Positions 34,770-43,979 of a stretch of DNA of 64,000 nt are shown in pieces. The notes beneath the pieces were generated by a model, which was given only the letters and a program-made list of their open reading frames with translations, had not been told where the DNA came from and made no database searches. Every line of letters starts with the position of its first letter. The first letter of the stretch is position 1. The position numbers and the translations under genes were made by a program. Origin of the DNA: JBHJGP01 sp050331695 (lineage in GTDB: Bacteria; Pseudomonadota; Alphaproteobacteria; Geminicoccales; Geminicoccaceae); assembly GCA_050331695.1 (NCBI GenBank), contig JBHJGP010000003.1, positions 186,001 through 250,000 of the forward strand, given 5' to 3'.

Positions 34770-36206
34770 TTAGCCCCCGGACGGTTCCGGAGAGGCCTTG
34801 TCTGACGCTTCAGAGCTGGCTCCGTCCTCCTTGGGCTCCGGCGGCAAGCTCGCGTAGTAAGCGGCCACCGCTTCGATCTCGTCCACGGTCAGTTTGTGGC
34901 CGACCGACACCATCGGATTGTAGTCGCCGGCACCGCCGCGCCCGCCATTGGCAAAGGCGTTCATCTGCATCGCCAGATAACCGGCATGTTGGCCGGCGAT
35001 GTGCGGGACGACGGCTTCGCGCCAATCACCGTCGCCATGGCAGTTGTTGCAGGCAACCGCCGCCGTGGTTCCGAGATTGTCGGCCTCGGCCGTGTCCGCG
35101 TAGCGCTCGCGCGGGATGCCGTTTTCGGCAATTTCCTGTCCTTTGCTCAACAAATCGTCGCTGACGTCGGTGTCCGCGCCTGATGGTTTCGGCGCCTGAG
35201 AGCCCATGTACGCAGCAACGCTTCGCATCTGCGGTTCCGACAACTGAGCCGCGACCGGCCACATGATACCGCTTTGCCGGAAGCCGTGGGCGTAAGCCAC
35301 GAGGGTTTCGTAGATATAGTCTTCGCTCTGCAGGGTGAGATTGGGAATGACACCGCCATCAGGGCCTGCGCCGTCGTTCCCGTGACACTGGGCGCAGTTG
35401 GCAAACACCCGGCCGTCGATCCCTGAAGGAACGAAGCCGACCGCCGGACGGTTGGTGGCATCGTCGATATTGATCCTCGATTGGACCTCGCCCGGCAGAT
35501 AGGGTCGTTCGGATCTGTCGCCCGGGCTCGGCACGCCGAAGGCGCTTGGATCCTGACCGAACGCAGCGACCGCCAGCCCGTCGAAAGAGGCCGCTTCCGG
35601 ATCACCGCCGCCTGCCTGCAGGTCACGGTTGTAGGCCAATTGAGCATAAGTCTCGAAGGACATGTCCGGGATGGCCTGAACGAAACGCACCATCGCCCAA
35701 ACCTCTTCGGCCCTATTGAGCACGGGCCAAGCGGGCATCGCCGAGTAAGCGACCCCTTGTTCGATGATGTAGAACAACTCCTCGCCCGAATATTTTTCCG
35801 CCGCACCGTCAAGCTTCGGCGGCTCCGGGCGCATCGACAGCGCCACCGGATTTTGCCCCAGGCCCGGAGCGCCATGACAATTGCTGCAGGCATTGGCGTA
35901 GTGCCCCGCCGCCAGTTGGACCAGGTCTTCGTCGGTATCGGCTGTGGGCGGTGGCGGCGCATTCTCCGCTTGGTTCGCGACCGAGCGGGAAAAAGCGAAA
36001 TGAAGCAGCCGCGCCAACCCTTGACCATGGGGCTGGGCGGCGTTCAGGCTCAGAACGCCGGTGACCAGAACGGTGAAACCGGCAATCCCCGCGATCAGGC
36101 CGGCCGTCACCAGAACGCCAAACCAGTGCAACGGATTTCTTGGCAGGAACGCGCCAAAAGCCCGGACCGTTGGATTGGTCCTGATACCGGTATCCTTATC
36201 GCTCAT
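34770..36206 (-). CDS. Membrane-anchored triheme cytochrome c
   Basis: This 478-residue cytochrome has one N-terminal membrane anchor (about 29-52) and a periplasmic part with three class I c-heme sites: CSNCH (107-111), CAQCH (271-275) and CNNCH (386-390). Likely Met axial ligands lie in YSAMPAWP, SGIMWPVA and YNPMVSVG. The arrangement resembles multi-heme electron carriers that feed alcohol, aldehyde or molybdenum dehydrogenases, and the FixP-like subunit class. No partner dehydrogenase is adjacent. The gene lies 130 nt downstream of the patatin gene on the same strand. Confidence 0.85.
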   Translation of the reverse strand: MSDKDTGIRTNPTVRAFGAFLPRNPLHWFGVLVTAGLIAGIAGFTVLVTGVLSLNAAQPHGQGLARLLHFAFSRSVANQAENAPPPPTADTDEDLVQLAAGHYANACSNCHGAPGLGQNPVALSMRPEPPKLDGAAEKYSGEELFYIIEQGVAYSAMPAWPVLNRAEEVWAMVRFVQAIPDMSFETYAQLAYNRDLQAGGGDPEAASFDGLAVAAFGQDPSAFGVPSPGDRSERPYLPGEVQSRINIDDATNRPAVGFVPSGIDGRVFANCAQCHGNDGAGPDGGVIPNLTLQSEDYIYETLVAYAHGFRQSGIMWPVAAQLSEPQMRSVAAYMGSQAPKPSGADTDVSDDLLSKGQEIAENGIPRERYADTAEADNLGTTAAVACNNCHGDGDWREAVVPHIAGQHAGYLAMQMNAFANGGRGGAGDYNPMVSVGHKLTVDEIEAVAAYYASLPPEPKEDGASSEASDKASPEPSGG

Positions 36207-36335
36207 CGCTGGCCCCGCTCACCTCGGTTTACTGTCGCGCCGTTGGGCAACCGAAAACCGAAACGTCGGGGAGCCAGCTGGCGTTCCGCGACATAGTGAC
36301 GGAACGGGTCGTTGCCGAAGAAAGCGCCTCCGGTC

Positions 36336-37421
36336 TTATGCCGCGGAAGCGACCTCGTACTGCCGGACCAGATCGTCAGCGGCCGTGTAGCCAGCCTTCA
36401 GGCCGGTATCCAAATTCGAATGCGACCAGTCGAAGTTGACCGCGGAGCTCACCCTCAGCTCCATGATCCGCCCTCGCCAGTCTCTTTGGGCCGCGTGATG
36501 GCGGAACATATCGACATCGTCCTTGCCGAGGTTGGCAGCGAACAACATCGCCAGGTTGCCGAGCCCTTGATAGAGATTTTCGGGTATCCGCACTTGGCCG
36601 TCATCGACGATGCGGCTGATCCAAACCTCCTCCAGATCGGGATGGTCCGAGAGCAGCTGATCGAAATTCACGGTCTGGACGAGGGCGCCTTCGCAATAGA
36701 CCTCGCCGTTCATCTCCACCGTCTCCTCGATATAGGGAAGCGCGGAGCAGGCGCAGAGCGTCTGGGTGGTGATGGTGCCGTAGCCGTCCTCGTGCTTGTT
36801 GGAAAACAGGGCCATCTGTTTGCGGCTGAGGTTCCAGGCATTGTGGTAGATGAAGGGCTGCCCTTCGTCGTGGAGCCGCTCGACCTTAATCGATTTCAGG
36901 AACGAGCTGTCCTTATAGTAGATCCGCGACAGGCCATTTACTTTGGTCAGGAACATCATCGACGTCATGAACCGGGTCGCCGGATTGGCGGACATGATGT
37001 CCAGGATTAAATTGTTGATGTCGCCCTGGTTCCATTTGGTCGGATCGTTCATCACTTGCATGGTCCGCTCTACCGAGCGCATGATTTCTTCCGGAAGGAC
37101 CAGGTTCTGGTAGCTTGCTGGGTCGAACAGAAAATCGACAAACGCCTTGGTGTTGCCGACGAGGTCGGGCGCGAACACCTTGTTGATGGGAAAGCGCGAG
37201 TAGGAGAGATCGTCGCGAAAGATGTTTTCGCGGAAGAACCCCTCGGTCGCCAGCGCCTTCTCATCCCGCTTGAACTGGTTGTAGATGATGCCGACCCAGG
37301 CGCCGATGCAAGAGAGCGCCCAGACGTCGAAGGTGATGCCGGCCTCCTCGAACCGTTTCAGCGCGCCGATATGAAGCCCGGCGGCGGGTCCGCCACCCGC
37401 CAGGGTGATCGCACGTTTCAT
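36336..37421 (-). CDS. Patatin-like protein with Cys/Glu at the catalytic dyad positions
   Basis: This 361-residue patatin-fold protein begins MKRAITLAGGGPAAGLHIGAL, and the GGGPAAG oxyanion loop is intact. The nucleophile elbow normally reads VVAGTSAGALVG; here the ungapped alignment gives VWALSCIGAWVG, so Cys38 takes the place of the Ser, and the preceding Gly is Leu. The dyad Asp, normally in VDGGLV, is Glu244 in CEGALV. Patatins are lipid acyl hydrolases. With both dyad residues changed, this one is either catalytically different or a binding protein. ATG 37421 follows GGGGGAAG. It lies 50 nt after the cyclase/ATPase gene, so they form an operon. Confidence 0.75.
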   Translation of the reverse strand: MKRAITLAGGGPAAGLHIGALKRFEEAGITFDVWALSCIGAWVGIIYNQFKRDEKALATEGFFRENIFRDDLSYSRFPINKVFAPDLVGNTKAFVDFLFDPASYQNLVLPEEIMRSVERTMQVMNDPTKWNQGDINNLILDIMSANPATRFMTSMMFLTKVNGLSRIYYKDSSFLKSIKVERLHDEGQPFIYHNAWNLSRKQMALFSNKHEDGYGTITTQTLCACSALPYIEETVEMNGEVYCEGALVQTVNFDQLLSDHPDLEEVWISRIVDDGQVRIPENLYQGLGNLAMLFAANLGKDDVDMFRHHAAQRDWRGRIMELRVSSAVNFDWSHSNLDTGLKAGYTAADDLVRQYEVASAA

Positions 37422-37471
37422 CCGTCTTCCCCCATTTGCGTTCGTTATCGCTTCGAGAAAGACAGAAACCG

Positions 37472-40400
37472 TCAACCGGCCTTCTTCAGTGAGGCCAGCA
37501 GGCTTTCCGCCTCGCTCATATCCTTGGTGTCGCTACCCTCGGACCAGGCGCGAACGACCGGCTCGAGCAGATCCCGGGCGCGCCGGCCATCGCCGCCTTC
37601 GTTGAGAAGGGCCGCGAAGCTGGCGGCTGCCCTCAGTTCCAGCGATCTCGCTCCCTGGCCGCGCGCAGCCTCCAGTGACCGGCTTAAAAGCCGGATAGCT
37701 TCTGCCCGAGCCCCGCTTTTTCCCTGGGCCGCCCGCAGAAGAGCCTTCTGGCGAAGCAGTTCCGCGAAGAAGATGCGTTCGTCGTTTTGCTCGACGGCAA
37801 GCAGGCCCTGCTCCACCACCTCCTCGGCGTCGTCCGTTTTGCCGAGTGCCATCAGAGCCGGCAGCCAGATGACGAACAGCGCCGTGATCCCGAGCTGATA
37901 GCCGGCGCTTCGATAGTCGCCCAGCGCGTCTTTGACCTCTTGAATGTGGCGGCCGGCCTGATCGGGATTGAGTTGGGCGTCACAGATATTGCGAACCGCG
38001 CGGGCGAGGCGGCGCCACTGGCCGAAGCCGTGTTCCTCCGACAAAAACAGGCATTTCTCGGCGTAGTCGTGGCCCGCCGGGAGATCCCCTCTGAGCGCGT
38101 GCACGACTGAAGCGTAGTAGTAGACGTAAGCCTTGGTGTGCGGGTGGTCGACTTCGACCGCACGCATTACGGCGGCCTGGACCCGCTCGGCCGCCTGGTC
38201 GACATCGCCCAGCGTCCAAAGCGCCCACGACTTGAGCGCGAGGGCAGCGGCCCCGGCATCCTGGCCCGCAGCCCTTGCGGACAATTGATCCTCCTCGCTG
38301 GAGGCGAAGAACAGATCCAGAGCGCGGGTCGCGATCTCCCGGGCCTCCCTGATGCGGCCACGGAACAGAACGATCATGGCGTGGCCGCGAAGCGCGTTAA
38401 GATGGGCCGGCCGTTGTTGCTCCGAGACGCGCAGAAGCGTGTGGATCATGTCCTCGGCTTGCGGCAGCTCGCCCCGGATTACCCGCGCCGTGATCAGCCA
38501 GAACGCAACCTGACCATATTCCGGCGGGTCATCCAGTTCGGCGCAGAGTGCTTCCGCCCGGCTGAACACCTTCACCGCCTCGCTCGAGCTAGGCCCCTGG
38601 GTCGCGATTACGCACGGACCGAGCGCTACGTGGAAATCGAGCTCGATCCGGTTTCGCTGTGCGCCTTCGGGCAGTTTTTCGGCAGTGGTGATGCCGCTTT
38701 TCAGGTGCGCGATCGCCTCGATGTTGGCGGAGCGGCTGGCGGCATTGCGGCCCGCTTCCAGCCAGAAGGGGAGCGCTTCCTGACCGAGGCCCGCTTCACT
38801 CAGATGGTATGCGAGCATTTCCGGCTGCGCCAGCGCGGTGTCGGGAAACTGCGAGCGCACGGCCTTGGCGATCGCCTCATGGAGCTGGGCGCGGCGGCTC
38901 CGCAACAGGCCCTCATAGGCAGCGTCGCGGACCAGGGCGTGTTTGAAGGTGTAGACCGTGTAGGGTTTCTGGCCGCGCGAAAACACCAGCTGGGAATCGA
39001 CCAGTTGGCGAAGCGCCAGGTCGAGCTGCTTCTCGGGTAGCCGGCTAACGACGCGTAACAGCTCATAGGCGAACTCGCGTCCGACCACGGCGCCGATCTG
39101 GGCTACTTCCTTGACCACGTCCAACCGATCCAGACGGGCGACCAGCGACGCATGAAGCGTGGTCGGAATAGCCAGCGACGCCAGCGGCCGGGCCAGGACG
39201 AAGTGGCCGCCCTCTTCGGTGAGCGCATCGCTTTCGATCACCGTTCGCGTCAGTTCCTCGATGAACAAAGGCACACCATCGGTGCGCTCCAGGATCTGAT
39301 CCATCAGTTCCCGCGGCAGCGCGCGCCCACCCGCCACCTGGTCGATGAGTGTGGCGCCGTCGCTCCTGTCCAGGCGGGTCAGCATGGTTGTCGACACATG
39401 CGCGTAGCCTGGCCAGGGCGGTGTGAATTCGGGCCTCGCCGTGATCACCAACAGGACCCTCCGGTCCGCGATCCGCTCGACCGTTGCGGCGATCAGCTCC
39501 AGGGACGTCGGGTCGATCCAGTGGGCATCCTCGAGCACCATCAGCACCGGATCGCGTGCACTTAACCGGTCGAGCTCGGCGAGGAGTGCTGAAAAGATTT
39601 CTTTCTTCCGGTCCTGGGGGCTGGCCGCCTGGGGCAGAGCGCGGTCTGCGGCCGGCAACGAGAGCAGTTTGGCGAACAGCGGAAGATCGCGCTCCGCCCG
39701 GTCGCCGTCCGCCTCCAGCAGGTTTTCAAGCTTTCTGAGCTTGATCGTCGCGTCGTCGGACCGCTCGAAGCCGGCGGCATGCTCGATCTGGGTGATGAAC
39801 GGGAAGAACGCGCTGTTGGTCCGGTGCGCCGAGCAGAAATAGCGCATCGAGATGTGAGGTTCGCTCTCCAGGCGGTTTCGCAATGCCTGAGTGACCCGCG
39901 ATTTGCCGATACCGGCTTCACCCGTCAGCAGCACCGCCCGGCCCCGGCCAGCCACCGCGTCCTGCCAGCGCCGGAGCAAAAACGCGACCTCCTCGTCGCG
40001 ACCGAGCAGCGGGCTTGCGCGGGCCGCATCGACGCCAGCCAGCCGGCCCTTAGCCTGGCGTGCATTGGCAACGTGATAGGCCTTGATCGGTCCACTGAAG
40101 CCTTTGAGTTCGGCTGGATCCAGTTCGACGCAGTCGAAGCCCGCTCTGATCAGGCGTCGGGTGTTGCGGCAGACCACGATCGAACCGGGCTGGGCCAGGG
40201 ACTGGAGCCGCGCGGCGAGGTTCGGCGTGGCGCCGAAGACACCTGATTCCTGAGCTTCACTTTCGGCGACGATGTCGCCGACCACCACCATGCCGGTAGC
40301 GATGCCGATCCGCACGCTTAGAATGACGTCGCCGAGGGTCGGCAGCTCCGCCACCGCGTCGATGATGTCCAGAGCGGCCCAGACTGCCTGTTCGGCATCG

Positions 40401-40822
40401 TCTTCATGAGCCTGCGGGTAGCCGAAATAGGCCATGATACCGTCGCCGGAGACGCTGGCCATCACACCGCCATAGCGCTCGACCACGGTTCCCACCGTGC
40501 CGTGATAGGCTCGCAGTCGGTCCCTCAGCTCCTCAGGATCGAGATTGGTCGACAACATGGTGGAATCGACCATGTCAACAAACACCAGTGTCAACAGGCG
40601 CCGTTCGGCCTCTAACCGCCTTTGGCCATCGCGCTCCGACGTCGCTTCGGACGTCTCGCCTGACGGTGATGTCAGCCGCTGGCCACAGTCACCACAAAAC
40701 TTGGATTGCGGGGGGCAAAGTGCCGAGCAATTGGGGCAAGGAACCTGGAGCGCGACACCGCATTGCCCACAGAAATTCTTTCCCGCGGGATTGTCGTGGC
40801 CGCAATTCAGACAATTCGCCAT
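37472..40822 (-). CDS. Zinc-ribbon, class III nucleotide cyclase, AAA/STAND ATPase and TPR protein
   Basis: This 1116-residue multidomain regulator has two N-terminal zinc ribbons (CxxC pairs at residues 4-21 and about 29-46). A class III nucleotidyl cyclase domain follows at about 75-250: FVDMVDST and SVSGDGIMAYF supply metal-binding Asp residues, and NLAAR supplies the transition-state Asn/Arg. An AAA/STAND ATPase comes next, with Walker A LLTGEAGIGKSR and Walker B VLMVLEDAHWID, and then TPR-like repeats to the C-terminus. Such proteins make cAMP, cGMP or another cyclic nucleotide; which one cannot be told here. It is soluble, with no signal peptide or membrane segment. It is upstream of the patatin gene and divergent from the dihydrolipoamide-dehydrogenase-like gene across a 270-nt region with no other gene. 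Confidence 0.85.
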   Translation of the reverse strand: MANCLNCGHDNPAGKNFCGQCGVALQVPCPNCSALCPPQSKFCGDCGQRLTSPSGETSEATSERDGQRRLEAERRLLTLVFVDMVDSTMLSTNLDPEELRDRLRAYHGTVGTVVERYGGVMASVSGDGIMAYFGYPQAHEDDAEQAVWAALDIIDAVAELPTLGDVILSVRIGIATGMVVVGDIVAESEAQESGVFGATPNLAARLQSLAQPGSIVVCRNTRRLIRAGFDCVELDPAELKGFSGPIKAYHVANARQAKGRLAGVDAARASPLLGRDEEVAFLLRRWQDAVAGRGRAVLLTGEAGIGKSRVTQALRNRLESEPHISMRYFCSAHRTNSAFFPFITQIEHAAGFERSDDATIKLRKLENLLEADGDRAERDLPLFAKLLSLPAADRALPQAASPQDRKKEIFSALLAELDRLSARDPVLMVLEDAHWIDPTSLELIAATVERIADRRVLLVITARPEFTPPWPGYAHVSTTMLTRLDRSDGATLIDQVAGGRALPRELMDQILERTDGVPLFIEELTRTVIESDALTEEGGHFVLARPLASLAIPTTLHASLVARLDRLDVVKEVAQIGAVVGREFAYELLRVVSRLPEKQLDLALRQLVDSQLVFSRGQKPYTVYTFKHALVRDAAYEGLLRSRRAQLHEAIAKAVRSQFPDTALAQPEMLAYHLSEAGLGQEALPFWLEAGRNAASRSANIEAIAHLKSGITTAEKLPEGAQRNRIELDFHVALGPCVIATQGPSSSEAVKVFSRAEALCAELDDPPEYGQVAFWLITARVIRGELPQAEDMIHTLLRVSEQQRPAHLNALRGHAMIVLFRGRIREAREIATRALDLFFASSEEDQLSARAAGQDAGAAALALKSWALWTLGDVDQAAERVQAAVMRAVEVDHPHTKAYVYYYASVVHALRGDLPAGHDYAEKCLFLSEEHGFGQWRRLARAVRNICDAQLNPDQAGRHIQEVKDALGDYRSAGYQLGITALFVIWLPALMALGKTDDAEEVVEQGLLAVEQNDERIFFAELLRQKALLRAAQGKSGARAEAIRLLSRSLEAARGQGARSLELRAAASFAALLNEGGDGRRARDLLEPVVRAWSEGSDTKDMSEAESLLASLKKAG

Positions 40823-41092
40823 AGGCCCCCCGCCACCGGCGATTTTTTTCAGTGCTTAAGTGTTAGCCAGCGTAGAATTTGTCTGGACAGTTTACAATCA
40901 GAACGACTCGCGGTGACGAGTGCCTCCGATCGCTCGGCCGTCGCTGGACCACCGATAGAGATCGCTGTTGCGGCATAGATACCTTCAAATCATCGACTTT
41001 TGTCCAACCCTGCTGCTCCGGCGGTGATAAGCCACTAGGAGTGAGGTTGTGGGTGCAGGCGTCGTACTGGCGCTCGTAGGCAGGAGGGAAAC

Positions 41093-42544
41093 ATGACCGA
41101 TAAAGAAGCGGATCTGAGGGTAGACATCGCCATCATCGGTGCCGGTACCGCCGGCATGGCGGCCTATCGGGAGGTGGTGAAGGTTTCAAGCTCGGTCGCT
41201 CTGATCGAGGGCGGCGTCTACGGCACCACCTGCGCTCGGGTCGGTTGTATGCCGTCCAAACTGCTGATCGCACCAGCCGAAGCGGTGCATCGGCTACACC
41301 GGTTTCAGGAGTTCGGTCTCGAGGTCGGCGATCCCAGGATCGACGGGCGGGCGGTCATGGCCCGGGTCCGGCGCGAGCGCGACCGTTTCGTCGGCTTCGT
41401 CTAGGATGCTGTCGAGGGTTTCGAGCCGAAACACCAGATCAAGGCTTGTGCCCGGTTCATCGACGACCATCACCTGGCTCTCGATGATGGTCGGACGCTG
41501 AGGGCGGAGCGGATCATCATCGCCACCGGTTCCAGGCCGGTTGTGCCGCCCATGCTCGAGCCGGCCGGCGACCGCCTGGTGACCAACGATGATGTCTTCG
41601 ACTGGGAGGATCTGCCGAAATCGGTCGCCGTGTTCGGGCCGGGCGTTATCGGTCTCGAACTGGGCCAGGCCCTGCACCGCCTCGGGGTCCGGGTAAGACT
41701 GTTCGGCAAGGGTGGCTCGGTTGGCCCCTTGAGCGATCCGGATGTGCGCAACTATGCCCGAACAACCTTCGAGGCCGAGTTTCCGTTCCTGGCCGATCCC
41801 GAAACCGTCGAGCTGACGCGGGACGGTGATGCGGTCCGCATCGATTTCGAGGACAAGGAGGGCAACAAAGGCAGCGAGCAATTCGACTACGTGCTCGCTG
41901 CCGTCGGCCGGCGTACCAACACCGATCAGCTCAGTCTCGACAAGACATCGCTCGAGTTGGACCAGCGGGGCGTGCCGGTCTACGACCCGCTATCGATGCA
42001 GACCAGCCTGGACCACGTCTTCATCGCCGGCGACGCGGTGGTCGATCTGCCGCTTCTCCACGAGGCTGCCGACGAAGGCCGGCTGGCGGGTGAGAATGCC
42101 GGGCGATTTCCGGAAGTGTATAAGCGCGCCCGCCGGACGCCTCTCGGCATCGTCTTTTCGGACCCGCAGATCGCCATCGTCGGCCAATCCTACCGGCAGC
42201 TCGAGCAATCCGGCACCGAGTTTGCCGTGGGCGAGGTAAGCTTCGAGGACCAGGGCCGAGCCCGGGTCATGCTGGTCAACAAGGGCCTGCTTCGGGTCTA
42301 TGGTGAGGAGGGCACCGGTCTTCTCCTCGGTGCTGAGATGATCGGGCCTGAGGTCGAGCATCTCGCCCACCTCGTCTCCTGGGCGATCGAGTCCCGGCTG
42401 ACCGTGCAGGAGACCATCCTCCGACCGTTCTACCATCCGGTGGTCGAGGAGGGGTTGAGAACGGCGCTGAGGACGCTCAGCAACAATCTGGGGATGGGAC
42501 CGAATCCACCGCTCCGCTGCATCGACTGCGGTCCCGGCGGCTAG
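41093..42544 (+). pseudogene. Dihydrolipoamide-dehydrogenase-like flavoprotein, interrupted by an in-frame TAG
   Basis: A continuous frame of 484 codons, broken once by TAG at 41402-41404 (codon 104), encodes a class I pyridine-nucleotide disulfide oxidoreductase. The N-terminal part has IAIIGAGTAGMAAY (FAD) and the redox pair Cys47/Cys52 in TTCARVGCMPSK. Beyond the stop come ATGSRPVVPP, GPGVIGLELGQ (NAD), FIAGDAV and the C-terminal HPVVEEGL. AGGAGG precedes ATG 41093. No frameshift or deletion accompanies the stop, and both halves remain well conserved. It may be a recent nonsense mutation, a sequence error or read-through. A separate protein from ATG 41543 would lack the FAD motif and active-site cysteines. 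Confidence 0.8.
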
Positions 42545-42552
42545 CCCGTCGG

Positions 42553-43884
42553 TCAGTCGCCGCGGTCGTAAATCACCCGGTTGACGTGGTTCTCCAAAAG
42601 TTCCTGGCGGCCGGAGACCGGTTTCGGGTCCAGGGCTCGGTCCTGAGCATAGAGCGACAGGGAGGCGAGATCGTGCGTGCCGTCCATGATCTCCCTGCCC
42701 AAGGGTTCGTCCCAGCCGCGATAGCGCGCCGCCACCGCGTCGCTCAGCACCCGGCTTTCGACCAGCGCCGCGGCCTTGATCCAGGCCAGGGCCATGACGT
42801 CCATTCCGCCGATGTGCGCGTAGAACAAATCTTCCGGATCAATGCTTTGACGGCGTAATTTCGCGTCGAAGTTGAAGCCACCGGTGTCAAACCCGCCGTG
42901 GCGCAGGATCTCGTAGGCCGCGAGCGTCAGCTCTTCGACGCTGTTCGGGAACTGACCGGTGTCCCAGCCCGATTGCGGATCGCCCCGGTTGGCGTCGACG
43001 CTGCCGAGGATCCCAAGTGAAGCGGCAAGCGCAATCTCATGGTGAAAACTGTGATTGGCGAGCGTCGCGTGATTGACCTCGACATTGATCTTGACCTCGT
43101 TTTCGAGACCGAACCGCTTCAGAAACCCGTAGATGGTCGCGACATCGAAATCATACTGGTGCTTGGGCGGCTCCTGGGGCTTGGGCTCAACCAGAATGGT
43201 GCCGTCGAAACCGATTTTGCGCTTGTGCTCGACGACCATGGCCAGGAACCGGCCCGCTTGCTCGGCCTCTCTTTTTAGATCGGTGTTGAGCAGGCTCTCA
43301 TAGCCTTCGCGGCCGCCCCACAGCACGTAGTTCACGCCACCAAGACGCTTCGTCGCGTCCAGGCACTGCTGCACCTGGGACGCGGCGTAGGCCACGATCT
43401 CAGGATCGGGGTTGGTCGCCGAGCCGGCAGCATAGCGGGGGTGGGAGAACAAATTCGCCGTTCCCCACAGGAGCTTTACGCCTGTTTCTTCCATCTTTTT
43501 CTGAGCGAGGTCGACCATGGTGTCGAAGCGGCGCCGGGACTCGCCGATGGTCGCCGCCTCCGGCGCGATGTCGTAGTCGTGAAAACACCAGAACGGCGCG
43601 CCCAACCGCTCCATGAAGGCGAAGGCGGCGTCCATCTTCTCCTTCGCCCGGGCCATGGGGTCTCCGGGCTCGAACCAGGGGCGTTCGTAGGTGCCGGCGC
43701 CGAAGATGTCGACGCCTGTGCCACAGAAGCTGTGCCAGTAGCAGACCGCGAACCGCAAATGATCCTCGAGCCGCTTGCCCAGCACCAGCCGATCCTTGTC
43801 GTAGAAGCGAAACGCCAGGGGGTTGTCGCTGTCCGGGCCTTCGAACCGGATCGGCGGAATGGCGTCAAAATAGCCTTCGGTCAT
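42553..43884 (-). CDS. xylA: Xylose isomerase
   Basis: This 443-residue enzyme interconverts D-xylose and D-xylulose. Signature segments include FWCFHDYDIAPE (catalytic His), LLWGTANLFSHPRY, YVLWGGREGYE, ILVEPKPQEPPKHQYD (metal site), NVEVNHATLANHSFHHE and GSVDANRGDPQSGWDTDQ-like GSVDANRGDP. ATG 43884 follows GGGAGG. It is divergent from the transaldolase gene over 95 nt, so pentose isomerisation and the non-oxidative pentose phosphate pathway may share a control region. No xylulokinase or xylose transporter is seen. Confidence 0.96.
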   Translation of the reverse strand: MTEGYFDAIPPIRFEGPDSDNPLAFRFYDKDRLVLGKRLEDHLRFAVCYWHSFCGTGVDIFGAGTYERPWFEPGDPMARAKEKMDAAFAFMERLGAPFWCFHDYDIAPEAATIGESRRRFDTMVDLAQKKMEETGVKLLWGTANLFSHPRYAAGSATNPDPEIVAYAASQVQQCLDATKRLGGVNYVLWGGREGYESLLNTDLKREAEQAGRFLAMVVEHKRKIGFDGTILVEPKPQEPPKHQYDFDVATIYGFLKRFGLENEVKINVEVNHATLANHSFHHEIALAASLGILGSVDANRGDPQSGWDTGQFPNSVEELTLAAYEILRHGGFDTGGFNFDAKLRRQSIDPEDLFYAHIGGMDVMALAWIKAAALVESRVLSDAVAARYRGWDEPLGREIMDGTHDLASLSLYAQDRALDPKPVSGRQELLENHVNRVIYDRGD

Positions 43885-43979
43885 GGAGCCTCCCTCGCTC
43901 TGGCATCAGCGCTGTTGGTTGTGGAACGGCGGGGTTCGGCGCATCATGGGGGTAGGGGACAGGCAAGGGAAGATGATCC

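Noticed and set aside
36336..40822. Calling the cyclase-patatin pair a CBASS system
   Set aside because: The synthase is a class III cyclase, not a CD-NTase, and no Cap2/Cap3 or HORMA/TRIP13 genes are present, so the CBASS label is not supported.
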